Assembly: GCF_026781265.1 (NCBI RefSeq)
Contig: NZ_JAKUVC010000002.1
Location: forward strand, 434,001 to 498,000
Direction of reading: 5' to 3'
Length of the DNA stretch: 64,000 nucleotides
Origin: Streptococcus sanguinis
GTDB lineage: Bacteria > Bacillota > Bacilli > Lactobacillales > Streptococcaceae
The notes beneath the pieces are model-generated. The model was not told the DNA's origin, searched no databases, and was given only the letters and a program-made list of their open reading frames with translations. Shown here one piece after another: positions 1-7,271 of this stretch. How positions within the stretch are numbered: position 1 is the first letter of the stretch; every line of letters begins with the position of its first letter. Position numbers and translations under genes: made by a program.

Positions 1-114
1 GCTGGTTACTTCATGAATATAATGCTGATCCACATACATAAGCTGGGGCTGGCCTTCTTGGCCTGTTATCAGATGCCTATCCCACAGCTTATCAAAAATC
101 GATTTTCCAGCCAT
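1..114 (-). CDS. leuC: 3-isopropylmalate dehydratase large subunit LeuC (5' end only)
   Basis: The first 38 codons are present and the rest lies beyond the left edge. The translation begins [18 protein letters not shown] and continues with a stretch ending [12 protein letters not shown], which matches the well-conserved start of the LeuC aconitase-family subunit. With LeuD it isomerises 2-isopropylmalate to 3-isopropylmalate in leucine synthesis, using a 4Fe-4S cluster whose ligands are not in the window. It starts one base after the stop codon of the DUF1294 gene and has a GGAG-type site just upstream, so it is the fourth gene of the operon read from leuA. Only the N-terminus is seen, but identity is clear from sequence and from the leuA-leuB context. 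Confidence 0.9.
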   Translation of the reverse strand, partial: MAGKSIFDKLWDRHLITGQEGQPQLMYVDQHYIHEVTS

Positions 115-115
115 A

Positions 116-382
116 CTAGCTTCTCCATATGTAATATAAAATTCCGATTTCCACAATTATTCCGCAAATCCAAGCCAGCCAGAAATACCATTTTCTGGTC
201 TTGTGGTGAAAGAGGCGACCGCCTAATAAAGCGCCAAAACCTCCGGCTGCCAATGCTGACAAGAGCAAAGTTTTCTCCGGAATGCGGTAGTGATTTTTCC
301 TAGCCTTTCGCTTATCCCAGCCATAAAGCAGGAAAACGACAAGGTTCCATAGCAGGCAAATATCTGTTAATATCCATTTCAT
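116..382 (-). CDS. DUF1294 family small membrane protein inside the leu operon
   Basis: An 88-residue protein with three hydrophobic segments (about residues 5-20, 38-55 and 66-85). The motif [17 protein letters not shown] followed by a Leu/Ala-Gly stretch and a C-terminal [10 protein letters not shown] segment is typical of the DUF1294 family, whose function is unknown. The start ATG overlaps the leuB stop as ATGA (4 bp), and leuC begins one base after its stop, so it must be co-transcribed and probably translationally coupled with leucine genes. Nothing in the protein suggests an enzymatic role in leucine synthesis. It may be a passenger gene or a membrane factor linked to amino acid supply. 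Family assignment is fairly sure; function is open. Confidence 0.85.
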   Translation of the reverse strand: MKWILTDICLLWNLVVFLLYGWDKRKARKNHYRIPEKTLLLSALAAGGFGALLGGRLFHHKTRKWYFWLAWICGIIVEIGILYYIWRS

Positions 383-1416
383 AAATTATTAATAATTGAC
401 TCCGTCATTTGAGTTGTTGTCGCCTGACCGCCAAGATCTCGGGTTAAAATCCCCTGAGCCAAAGTCTTCTCCACTGCTGCTTCAATCGCTTCTGAAGCTT
501 CAAGCTCTGCAAAACTATCCCGTAGCATCATTGCTACAGAAAGGATCATACTTATAGGATTGGCAATGCCTTTCCCTGCAATATCTGGAGCAGAACCATG
601 GATAGGCTCGTAAAGACTTGGTCCAGCTGCCGAATGACTGGCTGAGGGCATAACTCCCAGCGTCCCTGACAAGACACTGGACTCGTCTGATAGAATATCC
701 CCGAAGAGATTTTCTGTTACTACGACATCAAACTTAGCAGGATTGGTAATCATGAGCATCGCAGCGCTGTCCACCAGTTGGTGCTCCAAGGTCACATCTG
801 GATAATCCTTGGCCACCTCATCTGCTACTCTGCGCCAGAGTTTGGATGTCGCTAGTACATTTTGCTTGTCAATACTGGTCACACGCTTTCTGCGACCACC
901 CGCAATGTCAAAGGCCTTACGGACAATCCGCTCCACCTCTTCATAGCTGTAGTCGTTGATATCACGCGCAGATTTGTCCTTCAAAATATGCTCACCAAAG
1001 TAAATTCCACCAGTCAGCTCGCGCACGACCACGAAGTCCACGCCAGCAATACGCTCTGCCTTCAAAGGCGACAAATGCTTAAGAGGATCGAAAATCTTAA
1101 CTGGACGGATATTGGCATAGAGCTCAAGCTCCTTGCGCAGAGCCAGCAAGCCTTGCTCAGGACGAACTGGAGCATTATCATACTGGGGACTGCCGATAGC
1201 TGCTAGAAGAATAGCATCCGCCTCCTTGGCCGCTTCTAGAGTTGACTGAGGCAGAGGATGGCCTTCCGCATCAATCCCAGCACCCCCAAAAGCCTTCTCC
1301 GTGACATGATAAGTAAAACCGAACTTGTCCGCAACAGCAGCCAGAACTTGGAGACCAGCCTCCATGATTTCTGGGCCGATACCGTCACCCGCCAGAGCTA
1401 CAATTTCTTTTGTCAT
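379..1416 (-). CDS. leuB: 3-isopropylmalate dehydrogenase LeuB
   Basis: A 345-residue protein, the normal length for LeuB. It oxidises and decarboxylates 3-isopropylmalate to 2-oxoisocaproate with NAD+ in the cytoplasm, the last dedicated step before transamination to leucine. Visible family features are the N-terminal GDGIGPEI motif, the RELTGGIYFG region, the DKQNVLATSKLWRR segment with the catalytic Lys, the metal-binding stretch ENLFGDILSDE, and the adenine-site loop GSAPDIAGKGIANP. It starts 12 bp after the leuA stop behind AAGGAAG, and its own stop overlaps the DUF1294 start, giving the order leuA-leuB-DUF1294-leuC. Expression should follow the leucine attenuator and CodY-like box upstream of leuA. 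Confidence 0.97.
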   Translation of the reverse strand: MTKEIVALAGDGIGPEIMEAGLQVLAAVADKFGFTYHVTEKAFGGAGIDAEGHPLPQSTLEAAKEADAILLAAIGSPQYDNAPVRPEQGLLALRKELELYANIRPVKIFDPLKHLSPLKAERIAGVDFVVVRELTGGIYFGEHILKDKSARDINDYSYEEVERIVRKAFDIAGGRRKRVTSIDKQNVLATSKLWRRVADEVAKDYPDVTLEHQLVDSAAMLMITNPAKFDVVVTENLFGDILSDESSVLSGTLGVMPSASHSAAGPSLYEPIHGSAPDIAGKGIANPISMILSVAMMLRDSFAELEASEAIEAAVEKTLAQGILTRDLGGQATTTQMTESIINNL

Positions 1417-1428
1417 AGTCGCTTCCTT

Positions 1429-2997
1429 CTAATTATTTGCAGGCAGATCGCGGTAAGATACCTGATGGCCAATTTCACCAGCATTTTCCTTTTGCACAAA
1501 GGTATTGGCATGGATATAGGCAATGGCGCTTGCCTTAAGAACATCAAAGTCAATACCAGAGGAGTTGAAAATCGTATCTGTATCCGTATTTTCAACAGCT
1601 ACCAAGACGCGAGCCTGAGAGTCAATACCATCCGTCACCGCCTCGATGTTATAAGACAAAAGTTGGACGGACTGATTAAAGAATTGGTCAATGGCATTAA
1701 AGATGGCTTCAACACTTCCTTTACCTTCTGCCACACAGCTGACCGCCTCGCCGTCGCCATTAACCAATTGCACATCTGCTGTAATGGTATGGTCGTCATT
1801 AGTCGTCAACTGCAGATCATCAAAGTGGAAGCCTTCAGGATTTTCGACGGTCGTTCCGGCAATCAGAGCCCGAATATCAGCGTCTGTGACTTCATTCTTC
1901 TTATCAGCCAAAAGCTTAAACTTAGCAAAGAGATCATTGATTTCAGATTCTGCAAAGTCCAGAGCTAATTCTTTGAGTTTTTCGACAAAGGCATGGCGGC
2001 CAGACAGCTTGCCAAGCGGCAGCGAATTGCTCTTAACTCCAACCAGCTCAGGTGTAATGATTTCATAGGTTAGTGGATTCTTAAGAACGCCATCCTGATG
2101 GATACCGGACTCATGAGAGAAGGCATTGCCACCAACGACCGCCTTGTTCTTAGGCACTGGAATACCTGAGAAGCGGGACACCAGCTCAGAAGTGTTTATG
2201 GTTTCATTAAGGACGATATCCGACTCAACCTGATAATAGTCTTGACGAATCTCCAATGCAACTGCAACTTCTTCCAATGCTACATTTCCAGCCCGCTCAC
2301 CAATACCATTGATAGTTCCCTGAACACGACCAGCACCGTGCTTGATAGCCGTCAAAGTATTGGCCGTTGCCATGCCAAGGTCATCATGGCAATGAACACC
2401 AAATACCACCTTATGATCAGAAGTCACATTTGCCACTAGGTAGTCGAAAATATTTGCAAATTCTTCAGGAGTAGTAAAGCCGACTGTATCTGGAATATTG
2501 ATATAAGTCGCACCTGCATCCACTGCTGTTTGTACCACCTGAAAAAGGAAATCTAGCTCTGTTCTTGTCGCATCCTCTGGTGAAAACTCGACTATATCGA
2601 ACTTGGAGCGCGCGTAGGAGACATGCTCTTTCACCGCTTCTAAAATCTCTTCCTTGGACTTTTTCAGCTTAAACTCTCTGTGAATGGGACTGGTCGCAAT
2701 GAAAACATGAATCTGTGGATCCTTGGCATCCTTGAGCGCTTCATAGCAGGCATCAATATCGGACTTGACCGAACGCGCCAGCCCAGTAACAGAAGCTTTT
2801 GTGATGACTTTAGCAATCTCCTGCACCGCCGCAAAAGAATCTGGACTCGCAGCAGGAAAACCAGCTTCAATGACTGAAATCCCCCACTTCTCTAACTGCT
2901 TGGCAATAGCAACCTTTTCCTTGATAGAGAAATTCACTCCTGGTGTCTGCTCACCATCCCGGAGGCTGGTATCAAAAAATTCAACTTTGCGTGTCAT
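1429..2997 (-). CDS. leuA: 2-isopropylmalate synthase LeuA
   Basis: First enzyme of leucine synthesis: it condenses acetyl-CoA with 2-oxoisovalerate. The 522-residue protein has an N-terminal TIM-barrel domain with the catalytic motif RDGEQTPG at residues 13-20 and the metal-binding HCHDDLG near residue 200, and a C-terminal LeuA regulatory domain (about residues 390-510) that usually binds leucine for feedback inhibition. I chose the ATG at 2997 because AAGGAG lies nine bases upstream and the protein then begins MTRKVEFFDTSLRDG; an in-frame ATG 24 bases upstream has no such site. About 320 bases of leader RNA precede it, with a Leu-rich mini-ORF and a terminator, so the gene is under attenuation control. 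Confidence 0.97.
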   Translation of the reverse strand: MTRKVEFFDTSLRDGEQTPGVNFSIKEKVAIAKQLEKWGISVIEAGFPAASPDSFAAVQEIAKVITKASVTGLARSVKSDIDACYEALKDAKDPQIHVFIATSPIHREFKLKKSKEEILEAVKEHVSYARSKFDIVEFSPEDATRTELDFLFQVVQTAVDAGATYINIPDTVGFTTPEEFANIFDYLVANVTSDHKVVFGVHCHDDLGMATANTLTAIKHGAGRVQGTINGIGERAGNVALEEVAVALEIRQDYYQVESDIVLNETINTSELVSRFSGIPVPKNKAVVGGNAFSHESGIHQDGVLKNPLTYEIITPELVGVKSNSLPLGKLSGRHAFVEKLKELALDFAESEINDLFAKFKLLADKKNEVTDADIRALIAGTTVENPEGFHFDDLQLTTNDDHTITADVQLVNGDGEAVSCVAEGKGSVEAIFNAIDQFFNQSVQLLSYNIEAVTDGIDSQARVLVAVENTDTDTIFNSSGIDFDVLKASAIAYIHANTFVQKENAGEIGHQVSYRDLPANN

Positions 2998-3180
2998 AGA
3001 CAACTCCTTTTCTAAATACATAGACCATTTAGGAAAAACTCTTCCCCAACTTCTAGGTCGTGTTCAATGACTGAGACGGTATGAGATAAATTGATTTCAG
3101 AAAAATCAAAATATACTCCCACTCCTGTCGCTCCTTTAGAATCCATTTCTTACCCATCGGAGCTTGAGGTAAGACAGGTG

Positions 3181-3219
3181 AAATAAAAAACATCTCACTT
3201 GAGGAACAAGCGAGATGTT
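3181..3219 (-). terminator. Leucine attenuator terminator
   Basis: Read on the minus strand, AACATCTCGCTTG (3219-3207) pairs with CAAGTGAGATGTT (3201-3189) with a single mismatch around a five-base loop. The stem is followed by TTTTTTATTT. It sits between the Leu-rich leader ORF and leuA, so it would stop transcription before the structural genes when leucine is plentiful. Confidence 0.85.
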
Positions 3220-3235
3220 GATTTACTCCCGCTTG
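3207..3235 (-). promoter_or_regulatory. Predicted antiterminator of the leu leader
   Basis: CAAGCGGGAG (3235-3226, minus strand) can pair with CTCGCTTG (3214-3207) apart from one bulged G. The second segment is the 5' arm of the terminator, so the two structures exclude each other. This is the arrangement expected of an attenuator. The pairing is seen directly; the switching is inferred. Confidence 0.6.
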
Positions 3236-3247
3236 GTAAGCCAAACA

Positions 3248-3271
3248 GGACTAATGCTTTTGCACTAGCCC
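3248..3271 (-). promoter_or_regulatory. Leader hairpin at the end of the leader ORF
   Basis: GGGCTAGTGC and GCATTAGTCC pair over ten positions, two of them G-U, around an AAAA loop. The 5' arm contains the TAG stop of the leader ORF, so a ribosome that reaches the stop would melt the hairpin. This is consistent with a pause hairpin in a ribosome-mediated attenuator. Confidence 0.55.
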
Positions 3272-3318
3272 GAGTAACGCAACAACAAAGCAAAGTTTGA
3301 AGATTGGGTTGACTTCAT
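3265..3318 (-). CDS. Leu-rich leader peptide of the leu operon
   Basis: A 17-codon ORF, MKSTQSSNFALLLRYSG, with AAGGAG about ten bases upstream and three consecutive TTG Leu codons at 3288-3280. It lies downstream of a strong promoter and upstream of the antiterminator and terminator. The role inferred is ribosome stalling at the Leu codons when charged tRNA-Leu is scarce, which lets the antiterminator form so that leuA is transcribed. This type of control is known for the Lactococcus lactis leucine operon. The ORF is too short to prove by coding statistics; the evidence is the combined architecture. Confidence 0.8.
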   Translation of the reverse strand: MKSTQSSNFALLLRYSG

Positions 3319-3360
3319 GTTTGACTAACTCCTTTTTGAGATGGTTTCTTATTGTTTAGT

Positions 3361-3389
3361 ATTTTAGCACAGTATCATAGGCCTGTCAA
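3361..3389 (-). promoter_or_regulatory. leu operon promoter
   Basis: Minus strand: a perfect TTGACA (3389-3384), a 17-base spacer and TAAAAT (3366-3361) preceded by TG at the extended -10 position. The start of transcription would be near 3354, about 35 bases before the leader ORF. Confidence 0.85.
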
Positions 3390-3400
3390 GAAAAAGTCGA

Positions 3401-3415
3401 TATTTTCTGAAAATT
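3401..3415 (-). promoter_or_regulatory. CodY-like box upstream of the leu promoter
   Basis: TATTTTCTGAAAATT matches the CodY consensus AATTTTCWGAAAATT at 14 of 15 positions. It lies 11 bases upstream of the -35 hexamer. CodY is the branched-chain amino acid and GTP sensor of Firmicutes, so a second, independent layer of leucine control is likely. Confidence 0.75.
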
Positions 3416-3467
3416 TTTAATATGCTGGATTATTTTGTAGCTTTACTACCATAAATGCGAAAAAGAA

Positions 3468-3500
3468 AAAGAAGCAAGGTAGCTTCTGCTTCTTCTATTT
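3468..3500 (-). terminator. Terminator of the DUF1275 gene
   Basis: AAGAAGCA pairs with TGCTTCTT around a ten-base loop. On the minus strand the stem is followed by a T-rich run. It lies about 45 bases past the DUF1275 stop and separates that gene from the leu promoter region. Confidence 0.7.
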
Positions 3501-3536
3501 TTTCAGGAATCGCAACATATTCTAATTACACTTTAT

Positions 3537-4205
3537 TCATCTCCTCATATACTGGATACCTCGGAAAAGGAGAAACGCTGTTAGAATCAGGGAAACAAGC
3601 CAGATGGTCTTCAGGAGGTAAAATTGAATCAGATAGGTAGAGATGATGGCTCCCACTACAAAGCTTGCCAATAGGGCTACAAAGAAAAGGCCTTCTTTCA
3701 AATCTTTTCCTTTCTTGTTTCGAGCATAGTTGCCAAAAGCTACCATGGTTTTCTTGATATTCCCAGTCATAAAAGAGTTGTTATAGACAATGCCATCCAC
3801 CTCGCCAAAAGCGGTCGCAACGAGGCCCATGCAGAAAGCCAGTGGTGGCACAATATAGAGATAGGGCACATTTGCTGGTAAAAATCCAGCGACAGCTGTC
3901 GTCAATATCAAAGGAAAAACGCTGGACAGTCTGCGCCAAGAATGCTCAAAATGATGCTGAAAAACAGTCATCAGAAAAATCCCCAGCATAAAAGCCAACA
4001 TAGTTGCCAATTTCACTTCGATTCCTCTTGTCTCCTGATTGATGAGTTCAACCGAAAGGAAAACGACATTGCCCGTCTGCCCTGCCACCAAGGTGCCTCC
4101 CCTCTCAATGAAGGTATAGGCATCGATAAATCCTGCACAAAAGGTCAAGAGACAGGCAAAAAATTTTGAACGAGAGTGAAACTCTCTTTTTACAAATTGT
4201 TTCAT
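3537..4205 (-). CDS. YoaK-type DUF1275 membrane protein
   Basis: A 222-residue protein with a short basic N-terminus and about six hydrophobic segments. The early motif FCAGFIDAYTFIERGGTLVAGQTGNVVFL is characteristic of the DUF1275/YoaK family, as is the later segment YNNSFMTGNIKKTM. The family is made of integral membrane proteins of unknown function, sometimes described as putative transporters. Basic residues at the start (MKQFVKREFHSRSK) fit insertion with the N-terminus inside. It is monocistronic, with its own terminator and a 165-base gap to udk. I can support the family call but not a substrate. Confidence 0.85.
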   Translation of the reverse strand: MKQFVKREFHSRSKFFACLLTFCAGFIDAYTFIERGGTLVAGQTGNVVFLSVELINQETRGIEVKLATMLAFMLGIFLMTVFQHHFEHSWRRLSSVFPLILTTAVAGFLPANVPYLYIVPPLAFCMGLVATAFGEVDGIVYNNSFMTGNIKKTMVAFGNYARNKKGKDLKEGLFFVALLASFVVGAIISTYLIQFYLLKTIWLVSLILTAFLLFRGIQYMRR

Positions 4206-4370
4206 AAATTACCTACAAAATAAGGGAGTGACCGGACTCCGAAAATCCTTGATTTCAGTCCGTCCACTTCCCCTTGCTAGATTACATTTCGAAAATCTTG
4301 CAGCTACTGCTTTTTACCAGATTTACAGCTATTTATTTCCTCAAACGACTGAGCTAGAAAGCAGCTTATC

Positions 4371-5006
4371 CTAGCCTTCTCTGGCTTCCTTAAGGATTTT
4401 TTCAATCTTGGTTGTAATCAAGTCAATAGCCACCTTGTTAGAAGCCCCCTCTGGAATGATGACATCAGCATAGCGCTTGGTCGGCTCGATGAACTGATGG
4501 TACATAGGCTTAACGACACCCAAATACTGCTCAATAACACTATCCAAACTGCGTCCACGCTCTTCCATGTCCCGCTTAATCCGACGGATAATCCGAACAT
4601 CATCATCTGTGTCTACAAAGATCTTAATATCCATCAAATCTCGCAGGCGCTGATCTTCTAAGACCAAAATCCCCTCAACGATAAAGACATCCTGAGGAAC
4701 TTGCCGATAGGTCTTTTTGCTGCGGGTATGCTCCGTATAGTCATAAGTAGGAATATCCACTGGCCGACCAGCCAAGAGCTCCTTGATTTGCTCAATCATC
4801 AAGTCCGTATCAAAGGCAAAAGGATGGTCATAGTTGGTCTTAACCCGCTCCTCAAAAGTCAGATGCGTCTGATCCTTATAGTAGGAGTCATGCTCAATCA
4901 TGGCAATATTTTCGTTGGGAAAATTAGCCAAAATTGCTCGAGAAACACTGGTCTTTCCTCCTCCGGAACCACCAGTTACACCAATAATAATAGGTCTATT
5001 TTGCAT
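4371..5006 (-). CDS. udk: Uridine kinase Udk
   Basis: Uridine/cytidine kinase of pyrimidine salvage, converting uridine or cytidine to UMP or CMP with ATP or GTP. The protein of 211 residues begins [20 protein letters not shown], with the Walker A P-loop at residues 9-20. The nucleoside-binding region contains [16 protein letters not shown] and NYDHPFAFD, and [18 protein letters not shown] follows in the lid region. I prefer the ATG at 5006, which has GGAG six to seven bases upstream; the in-frame ATG 12 bases further upstream lacks a site. No terminator is obvious downstream. The gene is divergent from the oxidoreductase gene at 5117. Confidence 0.96.
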   Translation of the reverse strand: MQNRPIIIGVTGGSGGGKTSVSRAILANFPNENIAMIEHDSYYKDQTHLTFEERVKTNYDHPFAFDTDLMIEQIKELLAGRPVDIPTYDYTEHTRSKKTYRQVPQDVFIVEGILVLEDQRLRDLMDIKIFVDTDDDVRIIRRIKRDMEERGRSLDSVIEQYLGVVKPMYHQFIEPTKRYADVIIPEGASNKVAIDLITTKIEKILKEAREG

Positions 5007-5054
5007 TATAAGCTCCATCTCTTGTTATCTTATCTATTTTACCGCAATTCATGT

Positions 5055-5060
5055 TATAAT
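5055..5060 (+). promoter_or_regulatory. Extended -10 promoter of the oxidoreductase-helicase pair
   Basis: TATAAT preceded by TGT, the extended -10 form, lies 57 bases before the first ATG. The -35 region is weak. It is the only strong -10 in the divergent gap and would serve both plus-strand genes. Confidence 0.6.
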
Positions 5061-5116
5061 GAAAGAGCTAAAATAAAAAAAAGTATATGCTTAAAAATAG
5101 AAAAAAGGAGGTTTTT

Positions 5117-6097
5117 ATGTTCAAACTTGGAATTATCGGAACAGGTTCTATTTCTCATGAGTTCATAAATGCTGCTCACTTAACAGGCGACTATCAGCTT
5201 GCTGCTGTCTACTCTCGGACTCTGGCTTCTGCTGAGCGTTTTGTGCAAAACTATGAAAATACAGCCGTCTATACTGAAAAGCTGGACTTTTTGTCGTCTG
5301 ATATCGATGTCGTTTATATCGCCAGTCCCAATAGCCTGCATTTCAATCATGCCAAGGTAGCTATTTTGGCTCGTAAACACGTCATTGTCGAAAAGCCAGC
5401 GGTTTCTCGTCCCAAAGAATGGCGGGAATTGGTCAAGCTGGCTGATGAGCATCAAGTCTATCTCTTTGAAGCTGCCCGCAACTATCATGAGCAGGCCTTT
5501 GATACAATCAGTGATTTTCTCAAGGACAAGACTGTCTTGGGAGCCAACTTCACCTATGCCAAGTATTCTTCAAAAATGCAGGCTCTGCTTGCGGGAGAGC
5601 AGCCCAATGTTTTCTCAGCTAAGTTTTCTGGCGGCGCTTTGATGGATCTGGGTGTCTATCCTGTCTATGCGGCAATCAGACTTTTCGGCCATCCACGCTT
5701 CGCTCGCTACAGCGCCCAGCAGCTAGCTAATACGATTGATTTAAATGGTGCCGGCTGTCTTATTTACCCAGATTTTCAAGTTCAGATTCAGGCCGGTAAA
5801 AATATAAACAGCAATCTACCTGCAGAGATTTACACGGATCAGGGAACTCTGACTTTAGATGGGATTGAATTTATCAGCTCTGCTATTTTCCAAAGTCTGA
5901 ACGGGCAAGACGAGATACTGCCTATCAAGCGTGCTTCACACACCATGCTGGAAGAAGCTAAAGCTTTCGCGCGAGTGCTCAAGGGCGGACAGGATGCGGA
6001 TTATAAGAAATGGTTGAATGCGGCAGCGGCTGTTCATGAAAGCTTATTTGCCATGCGCAAGGACGCTGGCATTAGATTTGAGGTTGATGATGATTAA
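5117..6097 (+). CDS. Gfo/Idh/MocA family NAD(P)-dependent oxidoreductase
   Basis: A 326-residue cytoplasmic dehydrogenase. The N-terminal Rossmann motif GIIGTGSISHEF (residues 4-15) and the downstream VIVEKPAVSRP segment, with the EKP motif conserved in this superfamily, place it clearly. The C-terminal half has the family's beta-sheet substrate domain, including SGGALMDLGVYPVYA. Family members oxidise or reduce sugars, inositols or related compounds; the substrate cannot be told from sequence. The ATG at 5117 is chosen because AAAGGAGG lies six bases upstream. The coding end overlaps the helicase start by eight bases, so the two are translated from one message. Confidence 0.9.
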   Translation: MFKLGIIGTGSISHEFINAAHLTGDYQLAAVYSRTLASAERFVQNYENTAVYTEKLDFLSSDIDVVYIASPNSLHFNHAKVAILARKHVIVEKPAVSRPKEWRELVKLADEHQVYLFEAARNYHEQAFDTISDFLKDKTVLGANFTYAKYSSKMQALLAGEQPNVFSAKFSGGALMDLGVYPVYAAIRLFGHPRFARYSAQQLANTIDLNGAGCLIYPDFQVQIQAGKNINSNLPAEIYTDQGTLTLDGIEFISSAIFQSLNGQDEILPIKRASHTMLEEAKAFARVLKGGQDADYKKWLNAAAAVHESLFAMRKDAGIRFEVDDD

Positions 6098-7178
6098 GGA
6101 ACAATTTCCCCCGAGCTGGCAAAATCAGCTGGCTCAGCTTGGCTTTGAAGATTTGACAGCTATTCAAGAGAAGATGTTTGAGCCTATTTCTGCAGGTGAT
6201 ACGGTGCTGGGAATCAGTCCGACTGGTACTGGCAAAACTCTGGCCTATCTCTTTCCCAGTCTGCTCAGGCTGACACCTAAAAAAGCCCAACAACTCTTGA
6301 TTTTAGCTCCTAATACTGAGTTGGCTGGACAAATCTTTGAGGTCTGCAAAACTTGGGCGGAGCCTTTAGGGCTGACAGCCCAGCTCCTGCTCTCCGGATC
6401 CAGCCAGAAGCGACAAATCGAGCGCCTTAAGAAAGGGCCGGAGATTATCATCGGAACGCCTGGGCGGATTTTCGAATTGACCAAGCTTAAGAAAATCAAG
6501 ATGATGAATGTCGAAACCATTATTTTGGATGAATTTGACCAGCTGCTCAGCGATTCTCAGTATCACTTTGTAGATAAAATCACCCACTATGCGCCTCGTG
6601 ACCACCAACTGGTATATATGAGCGCCACCGCTAAGTTCGACCACGATAAGATTGCTGAAAATACTCTAGAAATCAGCATTGACGACCAAGTTTTAGACAA
6701 CATCCAGCATTTTTACATGCAAGTTGAGAAACGTGATAAGGTGGACTTGCTCCGAAAATTATCCAATGTTGAAGAATTCCGTGGACTGGTCTTTTTCAAC
6801 GCTCTGTCAGACCTAGGCAGTGCCGAGGAAAAACTCCAGTATCGTGAAGCCGATGCCGTTTCTCTGGCCAGCGATGTCAATGTTAAGTTCCGCAGGGTTA
6901 TTCTGGATAAGTTCAAAGAACACCAGATTACTCTCCTGCTAGCCACTGACTTGGTTGCTCGCGGCATTGATATTGACTCGCTAGAATGCGTCGTCAATTA
7001 TGAGCTTCCACGCGATTTAGAAACCTACACCCATCGCTCTGGCCGAACCGGCCGCATGGGAAAGGAGGGCTATGTTATCACTCTCATCAGCCATCCAGAA
7101 GAGCTGAAAACATTGAAAAAATACGCTTCTGTTCGCGAAATTGTACTAAAAAATCAAGAACTTTATGTAACGAGTTAA
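6090..7178 (+). CDS. DEAD-box-type RNA helicase
   Basis: A compact 362-residue RNA helicase with two RecA-like domains and little extension. Motifs in order: Q-motif region FEDLTAIQEKMF, motif I SPTGTGKT, TPGRIFEL, motif II DEFD instead of DEAD, motif III SAT, the LATDLVARGIDI region, and motif VI HRSGRTGRMG. Such enzymes unwind or remodel RNA in ribosome assembly or decay. Two ATGs lie side by side at 6087 and 6090; GAGG sits better for the second. The gene overlaps the preceding oxidoreductase gene by eight bases, although their functions seem unrelated. It ends at a strong hairpin terminator. The DEFD variant still keeps the catalytic D-E pair, so activity is expected. Confidence 0.92.
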   Translation: MIKEQFPPSWQNQLAQLGFEDLTAIQEKMFEPISAGDTVLGISPTGTGKTLAYLFPSLLRLTPKKAQQLLILAPNTELAGQIFEVCKTWAEPLGLTAQLLLSGSSQKRQIERLKKGPEIIIGTPGRIFELTKLKKIKMMNVETIILDEFDQLLSDSQYHFVDKITHYAPRDHQLVYMSATAKFDHDKIAENTLEISIDDQVLDNIQHFYMQVEKRDKVDLLRKLSNVEEFRGLVFFNALSDLGSAEEKLQYREADAVSLASDVNVKFRRVILDKFKEHQITLLLATDLVARGIDIDSLECVVNYELPRDLETYTHRSGRTGRMGKEGYVITLISHPEELKTLKKYASVREIVLKNQELYVTS

Positions 7179-7181
7179 ACT

Positions 7182-7226
7182 AAAAAAGCTTTGGAAATCT
7201 CATGTTTCCAAAGCTTTTTGCTTTTA
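7182..7226. terminator. Bidirectional terminator between helicase and pgdA
   Basis: AAAAAGCTTTGGAAA pairs with TTTCCAAAGCTTTTT around a seven-base loop. The A and T runs on both sides allow termination of the plus-strand helicase message and of the minus-strand deacetylase message. Confidence 0.9.
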
Positions 7227-7271
7227 CTCATTACCAACAAGTATTTCAAAAATCTAAACCCAAGGACCGTC

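Noticed and set aside
1258..1968. Long plus-strand ORF opposite leuB and leuA
   Set aside because: It is antisense to well-conserved enzymes, has no family features and no promoter.
3053..3244. 63-codon minus-strand ORF upstream of leuA
   Set aside because: It runs through the attenuator terminator and the antiterminator and has no ribosome binding site; the leader structures explain the sequence better.
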